From Pseudomonas sp. URIL14HWK12:I12 (GTDB taxonomy: Bacteria; Pseudomonadota; Gammaproteobacteria; Pseudomonadales; Pseudomonadaceae): a stretch of DNA of 64,000 nt. Location: the NCBI RefSeq assembly GCF_003097135.1, contig NZ_QEQL01000005.1, positions 248,001 to 312,000 of the forward strand, given 5' to 3'. This document shows, piece after piece, positions 1 through 8,101 of this stretch. The notes beneath the pieces were generated by a model that did not search any database, was not told where the DNA came from, and saw nothing but the letters and a program-made list of their open reading frames with translations. Position numbers and translations under genes: made by a program. Every line of letters begins with the position of its first letter. Positions within the stretch are counted from its first letter, which is position 1.

Positions 1-424
1 CGGCGTACCCGCCATAGCCGGCGCGGCTATTGGTGCTGAGGCTGCCCAACGTGGGCGTTAGCAGATAGCCGCCGCGCACCGCTAGGTAGGCTCGCGCCCC
101 CCAGCGGCGCCTGCCGAAGGCAAGCACCGCACCGGGCCGCACGCGCACGGCACGCAACGGCGGTAAAGGGTGGCCGTCAAGCTGCGCGCCCAGGTCCGCA
201 CCGGCCAGCGCGATGACCGTGCCGACCTGGAAACGCAGGGTCGGGCCCTGCAGCAACACCTCCAGGGTCGCTTCGGCAGCTGTATTGCCCACCAGCACGT
301 TGGCCAAGGTGTGGGCGTCGCTGTCCATGGCACCATTGGCAGGCACGCCCAGGTGCTGGAAGCCGCTGCGGCCCAGATCCTGGAAGGTGCTCGAAAGGCC
401 TGGCCGGATCACGTGCAGCGTCAT
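1..424 (-). CDS. pxpC: 5-oxoprolinase subunit PxpC (KipA family), 5' part only
   Basis: The N-terminal ~141 residues are inside the window and the rest runs off the left edge. The protein begins MTLHVIRPGLSSTFQD and continues with GRSGFQHLGVPANGAMD, the usual opening of the PxpC/KipA biotin-dependent carboxyltransferase-like family. PxpC works with PxpA and PxpB in ATP-dependent opening of 5-oxoproline to glutamate in the cytoplasm. The ATG overlaps the TGA of pxpB by four bases, so the two are translationally coupled and probably made in equal amounts. No pxpA is visible in the window; it could lie further downstream on this strand, beyond the edge. The family assignment is firm; the exact substrate rests on family knowledge. 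Confidence 0.9.
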   Translation of the reverse strand, partial: MTLHVIRPGLSSTFQDLGRSGFQHLGVPANGAMDSDAHTLANVLVGNTAAEATLEVLLQGPTLRFQVGTVIALAGADLGAQLDGHPLPPLRAVRVRPGAVLAFGRRRWGARAYLAVRGGYLLTPTLGSLSTNSRAGYGGYA

Positions 425-1203
425 GGCTGCCCCTGCGCCAGGGCCTGGAACTGGCGCGGCTCGATCGGCACGAATTGCACGCGGTCCCCCGCGCGCAACA
501 GGCACGGCTCGGGCCTGGCCAGGTCGAACACGCTCACCGGTGTTCTGCCGATCAGGTGCCACCCTCCCGGCAGCTCACTGGGGTAGATCACACTTTGCCG
601 GTTGGCCAGGCCGATACTGCCCCGCGCGACCTGGGTGCGCGGCACTTCGCGGCGCGGCAGGCTCAAGCGCGCGTCAAGCTGGCCAAGGTACGCATGCCCC
701 GGTGCAAAGCCCAACATCACCACCGTGACCGGTTCGGCGCTGTGGCACGCGATGAGTTCAGCCGGCGTCAGCCCGCAACGGGCGGCGACCGCTTCGAGGT
801 CTGGCCCGTGCTCACCGCCGTAGCACACAGGGAGCTCCCGTACGTTTGACGCCGGTCGCTGTTGAAGCTCAGGGATGTTCAGCATCATTTCCCGCAGCTG
901 CCGTGCAAGGCTGCGCCACGGTAGCTCGCCGGGCAGGCACTTCACCGTTGTCGGGTGGTAATGCACACCGACGGTCACCATGGCCGGCACCACGTCCAGC
1001 ACGCCGCGAAGTTCGCCGGCCTGACGCTGCGCTTGCAGGTGATCGGCCAGCGCCGCCGCCTGCCGATTAGCGCTCGCACTGAAGCACTGTGCCAGCTCGA
1101 TGATCAGGCAGGTATCGCCGCAGGGGCTGATGGGCCATTGCGACGCCTGGGTGGGTGCGCTGAGTGCGTGAGTGGGGAATGTGCCCATGTGCGTCTTCAT
1201 CAT
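421..1203 (-). CDS. pxpB: 5-oxoprolinase subunit PxpB (KipI family)
   Basis: PxpB pairs with PxpC in the cytoplasmic 5-oxoprolinase; in Bacillus the homologue KipI also inhibits a sporulation kinase. Family signatures are visible: the TVGVHYHPT segment, then GFAPGHAYLGQLD, the basic stretch around LPRREVPRTQVARGSIGLA, and PSELPGGWHLIGRTP near the end. I start at the ATG giving MMKTHMGTF (260 aa), as the further upstream extension is cysteine-rich and unlike the family. Another ATG lies 15 bp downstream at 1188. The stop overlaps the pxpC start. Nothing else is co-directional upstream within 150 bp, so pxpB probably heads the visible operon. Confidence 0.88.
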   Translation of the reverse strand: MMKTHMGTFPTHALSAPTQASQWPISPCGDTCLIIELAQCFSASANRQAAALADHLQAQRQAGELRGVLDVVPAMVTVGVHYHPTTVKCLPGELPWRSLARQLREMMLNIPELQQRPASNVRELPVCYGGEHGPDLEAVAARCGLTPAELIACHSAEPVTVVMLGFAPGHAYLGQLDARLSLPRREVPRTQVARGSIGLANRQSVIYPSELPGGWHLIGRTPVSVFDLARPEPCLLRAGDRVQFVPIEPRQFQALAQGQP

Positions 1204-1312
1204 CCGTGGCAGCGAGCATGAAGCGCTTTGCACGAACGCACGGGCGCACAACCCAGCGTGATCACGGGCGATCACACCGGCATGCACAGGTCACGGTCAG
1301 CGCAAGGCAATG

Positions 1313-1342
1313 GGCGCCGCCTCTCTTCAGGAGGCGGTCGCC
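1313..1342 (-). terminator. GC-rich hairpin after the VOC gene
   Basis: CCGCCTC at 1317-1323 pairs with GAGGCGG at 1331-1337 across a 7-base loop, and GGCG/CGCC extends the stem with one bulged T. It lies just past the stop of the minus-strand VOC gene. There is no U tract, so it may be a stem that protects the mRNA end, or a weak terminator. Confidence 0.3.
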
Positions 1343-1351
1343 TGGAAGGTG

Positions 1352-1777
1352 TCACTTGGCGAACAGCAGGCTCATGTCCTTGAACGCCTTGAACTCCAGC
1401 GCGTTACCGCAGGGGTCGAAGAGGAACATCGTGGCCTGCTCACCGACCTGCCCCTTGAAACGCACATAGGGTTCGATCACGAAACGGGTATTGCGGGCCT
1501 GCAAGCGGTCAGCCAGGGCCTCCCACTCCTCCCAGCCAAGAATCACGCCGAAATGCGGTACGGGTACATCGTGGCCGTCGACCGCGTTGGTGTGCGCCGA
1601 CTCCTGCGACGCGGTCTTGGGGTGCTCATGGATCACCAGCTGATGGCCAAAGAAGTCGAAATCTACCCAATGGTCCGAAGAGCGCCCCTCGGCAAGGCCG
1701 AAGGTTTCACCGTAGAAAGCCCGCGCAGCGGGCAGGTCATAGACCGGAATGGCAAGGTGGAAAGGCGATAGGCTCAC
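1352..1777 (-). CDS. VOC (glyoxalase/dioxygenase superfamily) protein
   Basis: A 141-residue single-unit vicinal-oxygen-chelate protein. It opens with the beta strand FHLAIPVYDL and the helix ARAFYGETFGL, followed by HWVDFDFFGHQLVIHEHP, which supplies the first metal-site histidines. The later FGVILGWEEWEALADRL and TMFLFDPCGNALEFKAF (with the family E) complete the fold. I chose the GTG at 1777 because AGGA lies about nine bases upstream; the open frame continues to 1864, but that extension lies in the control region. It is divergent from a LysR gene, which probably regulates it. Substrate unknown; a glyoxalase, an extradiol dioxygenase or a resistance protein are all possible. Confidence 0.75.
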   Translation of the reverse strand: MSLSPFHLAIPVYDLPAARAFYGETFGLAEGRSSDHWVDFDFFGHQLVIHEHPKTASQESAHTNAVDGHDVPVPHFGVILGWEEWEALADRLQARNTRFVIEPYVRFKGQVGEQATMFLFDPCGNALEFKAFKDMSLLFAK

Positions 1778-1824
1778 GGTGCAATCCTGTGGGTGGTTGT
1801 GCTTGGCTCGATTATTCACCCTTG

Positions 1825-1847
1825 TATTCGTTGTGGGATAACGAATA
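1825..1847. promoter_or_regulatory. Inverted repeat between VOC and LysR genes
   Basis: TATTCGTT and AACGAATA form perfect 8-bp arms around a 7-base spacer, midway between the divergent starts at 1777 and 1889. Size and position fit a LysR-type operator with a T-N11-A core. Binding by the adjacent regulator is inferred. Confidence 0.45.
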
Positions 1848-1888
1848 TGTTTTGATCCGAGCACAAATTATTTCGATCAATCACCGCC

Positions 1889-2770
1889 ATGATTCGTGAA
1901 CTGAAAACCTTTCTTACCGTGGCCCGCTGCGGCACCTTCTCTGCCGCTGGCAAGCAGGTCGGGTTGACGCAATCGGCTGTAAGCGCGCAGATCAAGAACC
2001 TCGAAGACACACTGGGGCTGACGTTGTTCGACCGCACCGGTCGCACCGCAACGCTCAATACCATGGGCAGCCGGGCCGTTCCTATGGCCGAGCAGATTCT
2101 CGAACTGTTCCACGCCATGGGCACCCCGGCCGAGGCCGCGCAGTTCAGGGGCGAGCTGCGCATCGGTGCGATCGGTACGGTGCAGTCGTGCCTGTTGCCC
2201 GGCATTTTGCTGAGCCTTCGCCAGCGGGCGGTAGGCATCGAGCCCAAGCTCATACCGGGCGTGTCACTGAACCTGCTCAATCAAGTGGACAGCGGCGAAA
2301 TCGATCTGGCGATCATCATCCGCCCACCCTTCTCGCTGCCCAAGGAGCTGGTGATGGAGGGGGTGCGCAGCGAGCCTTTCGTATTGATCGCTCCCCCGGG
2401 CATGCCGTTGAAGCCCCCGCTTCAGATGCTCGCTGAGCATCCGTTCGTGCGCTACGACCGCAGCTCGTTCGGCGGCCGCCTGGTCACGCAATTTCTGCGC
2501 CGCCATCACCTGCAGCCGGCTCAGGTGCTCGAGCTCGACGAGCTCGATGCCATCGCCAAAATGGTCGAACGGGGGCTGGGCTTGTCTCTGGTACCGCTGG
2601 CAGGGCTATGGCTCGAAAGCCCGCATAACGTGCAGGTGCTGCCACTGGGCGCATTGACCTTTTACCGTGAGCTGGTGCTGGTGTCTCGCTACGGCGCACG
2701 GCGGTCGGCGCCCTTGCAGCTGTTCAAAGAATGCTTGGCCGAACATGTTGCACACGAAACCCCAACCTGA
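1889..2770 (+). CDS. LysR-family transcriptional regulator
   Basis: A 293-residue LTTR of normal length. The N-terminal winged helix is clear (residues 1-60): MIRELKTFLTVARCGTFSAAG, then LTQSAVSAQIKNLEDTLG as the recognition region and LFDRTGRTATLN as the wing. The rest is a periplasmic-binding-protein-like effector domain starting around LRIGAIGTVQS. It is transcribed away from the VOC gene, with a perfect inverted repeat in the shared control region, so autoregulation plus control of the VOC gene is the simplest reading. The inducer cannot be told from the sequence. Confidence 0.88.
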   Translation: MIRELKTFLTVARCGTFSAAGKQVGLTQSAVSAQIKNLEDTLGLTLFDRTGRTATLNTMGSRAVPMAEQILELFHAMGTPAEAAQFRGELRIGAIGTVQSCLLPGILLSLRQRAVGIEPKLIPGVSLNLLNQVDSGEIDLAIIIRPPFSLPKELVMEGVRSEPFVLIAPPGMPLKPPLQMLAEHPFVRYDRSSFGGRLVTQFLRRHHLQPAQVLELDELDAIAKMVERGLGLSLVPLAGLWLESPHNVQVLPLGALTFYRELVLVSRYGARRSAPLQLFKECLAEHVAHETPT

Positions 2771-2904
2771 ACTTCAATGGCCTCTGTGGGCGTGTGCCGT
2801 TCGTCGTATATCTTGGGCAACTTACAAGTTCGGTGAAAGTTTATGGAATTCCACCTCACCCGTACTCGTCAAGAATAAGGTAACGACGAAACTGGAGGTG
2901 CAAC

Positions 2905-3078
2905 ATGGTCATTGAAGCGACTACCCTTGCCGAACTTACCCAGGTACTGGCCGCCAGCTGCGGTGAAACCCGGGTCGCACGCCTTAAATTCATCCGCGCG
3001 CCCTACAGGGACCACCACCGCTGGATCTGCGTGGTCGAGGACAAGACAGCTGCCCCGTCCCTGCGCAAGGCCGTGTAG
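2905..3078 (+). CDS. Small protein of unknown function (57 aa)
   Basis: A short ORF beginning MVIEATTLAELTQVLAASCG with a strong GGAGGTG ribosome binding site eight bases before the ATG. It contains a compact strand-like segment HHRWICVVEDKTA and ends LRKAV. It has no signal peptide or membrane segment. It lies in the gap between the LysR gene and the phosphodiesterase and reads in the same direction as both. The function is not recognised. The ribosome site and normal codon use support a real gene; the lack of any known domain keeps confidence moderate. Confidence 0.5.
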   Translation: MVIEATTLAELTQVLAASCGETRVARLKFIRAPYRDHHRWICVVEDKTAAPSLRKAV

Positions 3079-3094
3079 CAAGTGGCAACTTTCG

Positions 3095-3127
3095 TGCAAC
3101 TTGCAAGGCCTGCAATGCAACTTGCAA
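3095..3127. repeat. Two 12-bp direct repeats, 21-bp period, before the phosphodiesterase
   Basis: TGCAACTTGCAA occurs exactly at 3095-3106 and again at 3116-3127, each containing the palindrome TTGCAA. A degenerate third GCAACTT begins at 3085. The 21-bp spacing is two helical turns, and the gene starts 83 bp downstream, so an operator is plausible. Confidence 0.5.
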
Positions 3128-3209
3128 TGTACCTGTAAATTTGCGTAATGGGTACAGTAACCGGGGGCTAAATGCCTTTAAATCTTCTTCAGGAGGCGTG
3201 CCCTTTATT

Positions 3210-3668
3210 ATGAAGATTGGCGTTATCTCAGATACCCACGGCCTGTTGCGCCCCGAGGCCATCAGCGCACTTCAGGGCAGTGACTGGATCCTTCACGCTG
3301 GCGACATCGGTTCGGCGCAGATACTGGAACAGCTCGCGGCTATCGCACCCGTCTTGGCCGTGAAAGGCAACAACGATGAGCGCGCAGAATGGGCCCAAGG
3401 GCTGAACGCGATGATAGACCGTGAATTCAATGGCTTGCGGCTTCTGATGGTGCATGACATTGCGGATGCCGAACGGGCACTGCAGCCCGATACGCGGGTG
3501 GTAATCACCGGGCATTCACACAAACCCGTGATCCGGTGGCAGGGCGAGCGGCTTTACCTGAACCCCGGCAGCGCGGGGCCGCGCCGCTTCAAATTGCCGG
3601 TAACGGTGGCTCATCTGTGGCTGGATCAGCCTGCACCTCGGGCAAGCTTGTCAGCTCTGCTTGACTGA
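3210..3668 (+). CDS. YfcE/MJ0936-type metallophosphoesterase
   Basis: A 152-residue calcineurin-like phosphoesterase. All five metal-site blocks are present: ISDTHG at the N-terminus, LHAGDIG, VKGNNDE, MVHDI (H in the fourth block) and ITGHSHKP, followed by LYLNPGSAG. The fourth block is usually GH; here it is VHD, a mild departure. The family cleaves phosphodiesters with two divalent metals; physiological substrates are mostly unknown. The start was chosen for AGGAGG (3191-3196), about 13 bases before the ATG. The last 80 bp overlap a convergent small ORF. A pair of direct repeats lies in its upstream region. Confidence 0.88.
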   Translation: MKIGVISDTHGLLRPEAISALQGSDWILHAGDIGSAQILEQLAAIAPVLAVKGNNDERAEWAQGLNAMIDREFNGLRLLMVHDIADAERALQPDTRVVITGHSHKPVIRWQGERLYLNPGSAGPRRFKLPVTVAHLWLDQPAPRASLSALLD

Positions 3669-3888
3669 CCTGGTTGAGGCTATCAGGCACCGGGGCCAAA
3701 ACAGGCAGAGGTTGAAGCCGAACAGTGCTGAAGATGCTGATCGCCTGCAGCTCCGTTCGCTCAATCAGCTGATCCAAGGCAGTGCCTACGGCCGCAAGCG
3801 CCTGCAGTTTCAACTCGCCGTCGCCGGGCGCACTTGCAGCCTGCTCGGCCAGCAGGGTCGCACGTTTGATAGGATCGGACAGGGGCAT
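3589..3888 (-). CDS. Hypothetical protein (99 aa) overlapping the phosphodiesterase 3' end
   Basis: MPLSDPIKRATLLAEQAAS begins a helical N-terminal half (residues 1-50, rich in A, L and E), and the C-terminal half is proline-rich and acidic, probably disordered. A GGAAG ribosome site stands about seven bases before the ATG. It converges on the phosphodiesterase with 80 bp of overlap, more than is usual, so the end of this frame could be fortuitous. No family recognised. The helical part, its start and its ribosome site make it more likely real than not. Confidence 0.45.
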   Translation of the reverse strand: MPLSDPIKRATLLAEQAASAPGDGELKLQALAAVGTALDQLIERTELQAISIFSTVRLQPLPVLAPVPDSLNQVSQAELTSLPEVQADPATDEPPLPAI

Positions 3889-4040
3889 GACAGTGGCTTC
3901 CAGCCAAATCGACCCTGCAATAGTGCGCCGATAGGGGCCTTAGGGCAAATGCCCGTGTCGAACCGGCAGGGGTTCTGGCGGGGGGGGCACCGTTACAGAG
4001 GCCTCTCGGTAAGAATGCGCCAAGCGGCAGCCCGCCTTTC

Positions 4041-5108
4041 TCAACCGGCGCGGGTGATCACCTCGGCGATGCCGTCCAGCCCGACGATATGCCGCGCCGC
4101 ACCCAGCTTGATTGCCTCGCGGGGCATCCCGAACACCACGCAAGACGCCTCGTCCTGGGCAAAAGTATCCGCGCCAGCGTCGAGCATTTCCTTCAAACCA
4201 CGGGCGCCGTCGTCGCCCATGCCGGTCATCAGCACGCCGGTGGCATTAGCCCCTGCATAGCGGGCCATGGAGCGAAACAGCACGTCTACCGAAGGCTTGT
4301 GGCGGTTCACCGCCGGGCCATCGACGACGCGCACGTGATACTGGGCGCCGCTGCGGGCCAGCATCATGTGCCGGCCGCCCGGCGCGATCAGCACCTGGCC
4401 GGGCAGCACCCGATCATTATCCTGCGCTTCGCGCACTTGAACCGCACAGAGGCTGTCCAGGCGCTGGGCGAAGGCAGCAGTGAATTTCTCAGGCATGTGT
4501 TGCACCACCAGAATCGCCGGGCACACCCGCGGCAACGCGGTCAGCACCCGTTCCAGGGCTTGAGTGCCTCCCGTGGAGGTGCCCAGTGCCACCAGGCGCT
4601 CGGTGGTCCGGGCCATGGCCATCGCCTGCCCGGCCGGCAAGATGGCGTCGGCGTTGTGCTTGGGTACCGTGGCTGCCGGCACGGTAGGGCGGGGCTTGAG
4701 TGCGCGCAGGTTGGCGCGGGCGGCCGTACGGATGGCCGTGATCAGGTCTGCGGCCGAACTTTGCAGGAAGTCGCGTAGGCCCACCTTGGGCTTGGCGATG
4801 ATGTCGGCAGCGCCTGCCGCCAATGCTTGCACGGCGGTTTCACTGCCACGCTCGGCCAAGGTCGAACAGATCACCACCGGTGTTGGCCGCTCGGCCATCA
4901 GCTTTCGCAGGAAGGTCACCCCGTCCATGCGCGGCATCTCGACATCAAGCACGATTACATCTGGCCATTGCTTGGCCATTTTCTCCATGGCGAACAGGGG
5001 GTCGCTGGCGACCCCGATCACCTTCATGTCGCTGGTGCTTTCAAGAATCGCCTGCAGCACTTGGCGCACCACAGCCGAGTCATCGATGATCAGGACCGAA
5101 ATAGGCAT
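4041..5108 (-). CDS. cheB: Chemotaxis protein-glutamate methylesterase CheB
   Basis: CheB removes methyl groups from, and deamidates, chemoreceptor glutamates when phosphorylated by CheA. The receiver domain (residues 1-120) has IIDDS acidic residues and the phospho-acceptor in VIVLDVEMPRMDG. The C-terminal methylesterase has the serine site LVALGTSTGGTQ, the histidine in VVQHMPEKFT and the aspartate in MTGMGDDGARG, so the triad is complete. It is the last gene of the che operon. I use the ATG giving MPISVLIIDD (355 aa). A GTG five codons upstream at 5123 would overlap the cheR stop as GTGA, matching the style of the operon, and neither start has a good ribosome site. Confidence 0.95.
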   Translation of the reverse strand: MPISVLIIDDSAVVRQVLQAILESTSDMKVIGVASDPLFAMEKMAKQWPDVIVLDVEMPRMDGVTFLRKLMAERPTPVVICSTLAERGSETAVQALAAGAADIIAKPKVGLRDFLQSSAADLITAIRTAARANLRALKPRPTVPAATVPKHNADAILPAGQAMAMARTTERLVALGTSTGGTQALERVLTALPRVCPAILVVQHMPEKFTAAFAQRLDSLCAVQVREAQDNDRVLPGQVLIAPGGRHMMLARSGAQYHVRVVDGPAVNRHKPSVDVLFRSMARYAGANATGVLMTGMGDDGARGLKEMLDAGADTFAQDEASCVVFGMPREAIKLGAARHIVGLDGIAEVITRAG

Positions 5109-5119
5109 GGGAACGGGGC

Positions 5120-5926
5120 TCACGGTTTGCGGTAGATGGAAGGCGATACCAGCGTCAGCGCGTCGGTAACGCCATTAAGGCTTTCCGAGTGGCTGACCAG
5201 AAACACCCCGCCGCTGCGCAAGAACGGCACCAGCCGCTCGACCACCCGTTGCTTGGTCGGCGGGTCGAAATAGATCAGCACGTTGCGCAGCAGAATCACG
5301 TCGAATTCGGCCATCCTGGGCAGGCGCTCGTTAAGGTTGACCTGCATGAACTGCACGCGCTCGCGCAGGTGCTTGTCTACCAGCAGCGTACCGGCCTGCT
5401 TGCCCGTGCCCTTGAGGCAATAGCGGCTCAGGTGTTCGTGGCTGAGGTTGCGCGCCCGCTCCATCGGGTAATGGCCGCGGGCGGCCTTCTCCAGCACTCG
5501 GGTGCTGATGTCGGTGCCGAGAATTTCCCACGGCTTGTCGCCCAGGCAGTCGGCCAGCAGCATCGCCAGGCTGTAAGGCTCCTCGCCCGACGAACAGGCC
5601 GCGCTCCACACCCGCAAGGTTCGCCCCGGCCGTTGCAGATTTGGCAATTGCTGGCGCAGCCAGTCGAAATGCTTGGGCTCGCGGAAAAAATAGGTTTCGT
5701 TGGTGGTCAACAGGTCCAGTGCCACCTGGGCTTCGAGCTGGCCGTTGCCAGCGCTGACCATGGCAAAGTACTGGGCGTAGTCACCCAGCCCATGATGGCG
5801 CAGCCGCCCGGCAAGCCGGCCAGCCACCAGGGCGCGCTTGCTCGGCGCCATATGGATGCCGGCGCGCTGGTAGATCCACTGCTGGAACTGCGCGAACACC
5901 GCATCGGTCAGGCCGTTGCTGTTCAC
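5120..5926 (-). CDS. cheR: Chemotaxis protein methyltransferase CheR
   Basis: CheR transfers methyl from S-adenosylmethionine to receptor glutamates. The small helical N-terminal domain (about residues 10-75) precedes a Rossmann domain with the AdoMet motif LRVWSAACSSGEEPYSLAM and the later FDVILLRNVLIYFDP. Its 268 residues are close to the usual length. The GTG start is supported by GAGG eight bases upstream and by a GTGA overlap with the cheW stop, which couples the two genes. Its tethering partner may be the receptor encoded two genes upstream, which ends in EFTHF. Confidence 0.95.
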   Translation of the reverse strand: MNSNGLTDAVFAQFQQWIYQRAGIHMAPSKRALVAGRLAGRLRHHGLGDYAQYFAMVSAGNGQLEAQVALDLLTTNETYFFREPKHFDWLRQQLPNLQRPGRTLRVWSAACSSGEEPYSLAMLLADCLGDKPWEILGTDISTRVLEKAARGHYPMERARNLSHEHLSRYCLKGTGKQAGTLLVDKHLRERVQFMQVNLNERLPRMAEFDVILLRNVLIYFDPPTKQRVVERLVPFLRSGGVFLVSHSESLNGVTDALTLVSPSIYRKP

Positions 5927-6429
5927 GCCGCCGCCTCGCTGCCCACTTGCCCAAGCTGCGCAAGCTCATGGGCGGCCAGCACGTTGTGGGCATTGAGTAC
6001 CACCACGAAACGCTCCGCCAGCCGCGCCATGCCGGCAATGAAATCCGTGCGGATCGGCGCACCGAAGGCCGGCGCTGGCTCCATCTGCTCACCAGCGATG
6101 TCGAGCACTGCGCAAACTGCATCGACCAACAGGCCGAATACCTGTCGCTCACCCTGCTCGCTGGTCAGTTCCAGGATCACCACGCAGCTGCGCCGGCCCA
6201 CTTGCGACGGCGGCTGGCCGAAGCGTGCGGCAAGGTCGATGACCGGCACCACCGCCCCACGCAGGTTGATGACCCCGCGCAGGTAGGCGGGCATCATCGG
6301 CACTACCGTCAACGGGCTGAGCTCGATGATCTCCTTGATGCCTTCGATCGCCAGGGCATAGGTTTCCCCCGCTACGGCGAAGGTCAGGTGCTGGGCGTCC
6401 GAGGCGCCGTTCACGTTGTGCTCAGTCAT
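5923..6429 (-). CDS. cheW: Chemotaxis coupling protein CheW
   Basis: CheW bridges receptors and the CheA kinase in the signalling array. The 168-residue protein is a single SH3-like CheW domain with the typical blocks FAVAGETYALAIEGIKEIIEL, YLRGVINLRGAVVPVIDLAARFG and a C-terminal FIAGMARLAERFVVVLN. The ATG at 6429 has GAGG about eight bases upstream, better than the TTG at 6444. It sits between a receptor gene and cheR in the operon and overlaps cheR by four bases. Confidence 0.93.
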   Translation of the reverse strand: MTEHNVNGASDAQHLTFAVAGETYALAIEGIKEIIELSPLTVVPMMPAYLRGVINLRGAVVPVIDLAARFGQPPSQVGRRSCVVILELTSEQGERQVFGLLVDAVCAVLDIAGEQMEPAPAFGAPIRTDFIAGMARLAERFVVVLNAHNVLAAHELAQLGQVGSEAAA

Positions 6430-6440
6430 GCGGGCAGGCC

Positions 6441-8075
6441 TCAAAAGTGGGTGAATTCAGCTTCGCTGAGTTCAGCTGCAGGCGCCGAGCGCCACGCCGG
6501 GCGAGCAGTGGCCGGGGTCGCTGCACGTGGCGTGCGGCTCACCGGGCGCGCTGCGCTGGCAAGCTGCTCGCCATCGACTTTGAAGAAGCTCATGGCCCGT
6601 TGCAGTTGCTCGGCCTGGCTGCTCATTTCTTCAGCGGTGGCCGCAAGCTCTTCGCTGCTGGAGGCGTTCTGCTGGGTCACCTGATTGAGCTGCACCATGG
6701 CCATGTTGATCTGCCCGACGCCAGCGGACTGCTCCTCGGATGCAGCGCTGATTTCTTGTACCAGGTCGCTGGTCTTGCTGATCGAAGGCACGATCTCGGT
6801 CAGCAACGCGCCGGCACGCTCGGCCAGTTGCACGCTGCCGGTGGAGAGCTCACCGATTTCCTGAGCGGCCACCTGGCTGCGCTCGGCCAGCTTGCGTACT
6901 TCGGCCGCTACCACGGCGAAGCCTTTGCCGTGCTCGCCGGCACGGGCGGCTTCGATGGCAGCGTTGAGCGCCAGCAGGTTGGTCTGGTAGGCGATGTCGT
7001 CGATGATGCCGATGCGCTGGGCGATCTTCTTCATCGCCTCGACGGTTGCCTGCACCGACTGCCCACCTTCCACCGCTTCACGGGCGGCCTTGCTGGCCAT
7101 GCCATCGGTGACCTTGGCGTTGTCGGTGTTCTGGTTGATGCTGGCGGTCATCTCTTCGATCGACGCGCTGGTCTGCTCGACGCTGGCGGCCTGTTCGCTG
7201 GTGGCCTGGCTCATCGACTGCGCCGTAGCGCTGACTTCTTCCGAAGCACTGGCCAGGTTGTCGGCGGCATGGCGCACTTCACCGATGATGCGGCCCAACT
7301 GGCCGACCATGTTCTGCATGGCCGTCAGCAGGCGGCCGGTTTCATCCTGGCCGGTGACTTGCACGCTCACGCTCAGGTCGCCCTCGGCCAGGCGGGTGGC
7401 AACGTCCATCGCATGGCGCAGCGGCCGGGAAATGATCCGCGACACGAACCAGGTCAGGAACAGGCCCAGGGCCAGGGCGCCGGCCAGCACCGCCGAAATC
7501 GAAAGGCGGGCACGGCCATAAGTGGTCGCAGCCTCGTCGCTGGCGGCTTGGGCGTTACGGTCGTTCAGGGCAACCAGCTTGCCGAGGGTCGCCGAAGCGC
7601 GCTCGAACACTGGCTTGGACTCTACTGCCAACACCGTCTTGGCGGCGGTCTTGTCGTTCTGGCGAGAAAGGCTCAGCACCTTCTCGCTGACCTTCAGGTA
7701 GGTGCGGTAGTCGGCCACGAACGTGTCGTACAGCTGGCGTTCTTCGTCGCTGGAGATCAGCGGCTTGTAGTTGTCGATGTTCGCATCCACATTGGCGCGC
7801 GACTCGTTGAGGTTCAGGTTCAGCTCGTCCATTTCCGCATCGCTGTCGGCAAGGATGTGCCGGGCTTCACGGGTACGGTACTGGGTCAGGTTGTAGCGCA
7901 TGCTGGCAGCGGCGCGGATCGACGGCACGGAATCACCGGTGATCTTTTCGGAAACGCTATTGAGTGCACTGAGCTGGAAGATCGCGAACACGCCCAGAAC
8001 CACGGACAGGGCCAGGATCAACAGAAAGGCTATCAGCAGCTTGGCGGAAATTTTCAGGTTGTAGAACCATTGCAT
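6441..8075 (-). CDS. Transmembrane methyl-accepting chemotaxis protein with C-terminal EFTHF tail
   Basis: A 544-residue receptor. A first membrane helix (about 10-30) is followed by a helical periplasmic region (32-185, four-helix-bundle type), a second membrane helix (about 190-212), a HAMP domain (213-265) and the signalling hairpin with the conserved tip IAYQTNLLALNAAIEAARAGE. After the signalling domain come about 50 residues of A/P/T-rich linker ending in EFTHF. The F-x-x-F pattern resembles the C-terminal pentapeptides that tether CheR. Its place between cheA and cheW suggests it is the dedicated receptor of this pathway. The start has GAGGTG upstream. Ligand unknown. Confidence 0.93.
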   Translation of the reverse strand: MQWFYNLKISAKLLIAFLLILALSVVLGVFAIFQLSALNSVSEKITGDSVPSIRAAASMRYNLTQYRTREARHILADSDAEMDELNLNLNESRANVDANIDNYKPLISSDEERQLYDTFVADYRTYLKVSEKVLSLSRQNDKTAAKTVLAVESKPVFERASATLGKLVALNDRNAQAASDEAATTYGRARLSISAVLAGALALGLFLTWFVSRIISRPLRHAMDVATRLAEGDLSVSVQVTGQDETGRLLTAMQNMVGQLGRIIGEVRHAADNLASASEEVSATAQSMSQATSEQAASVEQTSASIEEMTASINQNTDNAKVTDGMASKAAREAVEGGQSVQATVEAMKKIAQRIGIIDDIAYQTNLLALNAAIEAARAGEHGKGFAVVAAEVRKLAERSQVAAQEIGELSTGSVQLAERAGALLTEIVPSISKTSDLVQEISAASEEQSAGVGQINMAMVQLNQVTQQNASSSEELAATAEEMSSQAEQLQRAMSFFKVDGEQLASAARPVSRTPRAATPATARPAWRSAPAAELSEAEFTHF

Positions 8076-8101
8076 GATGCACCTCGGGACGAACGCGCTC
8101 G

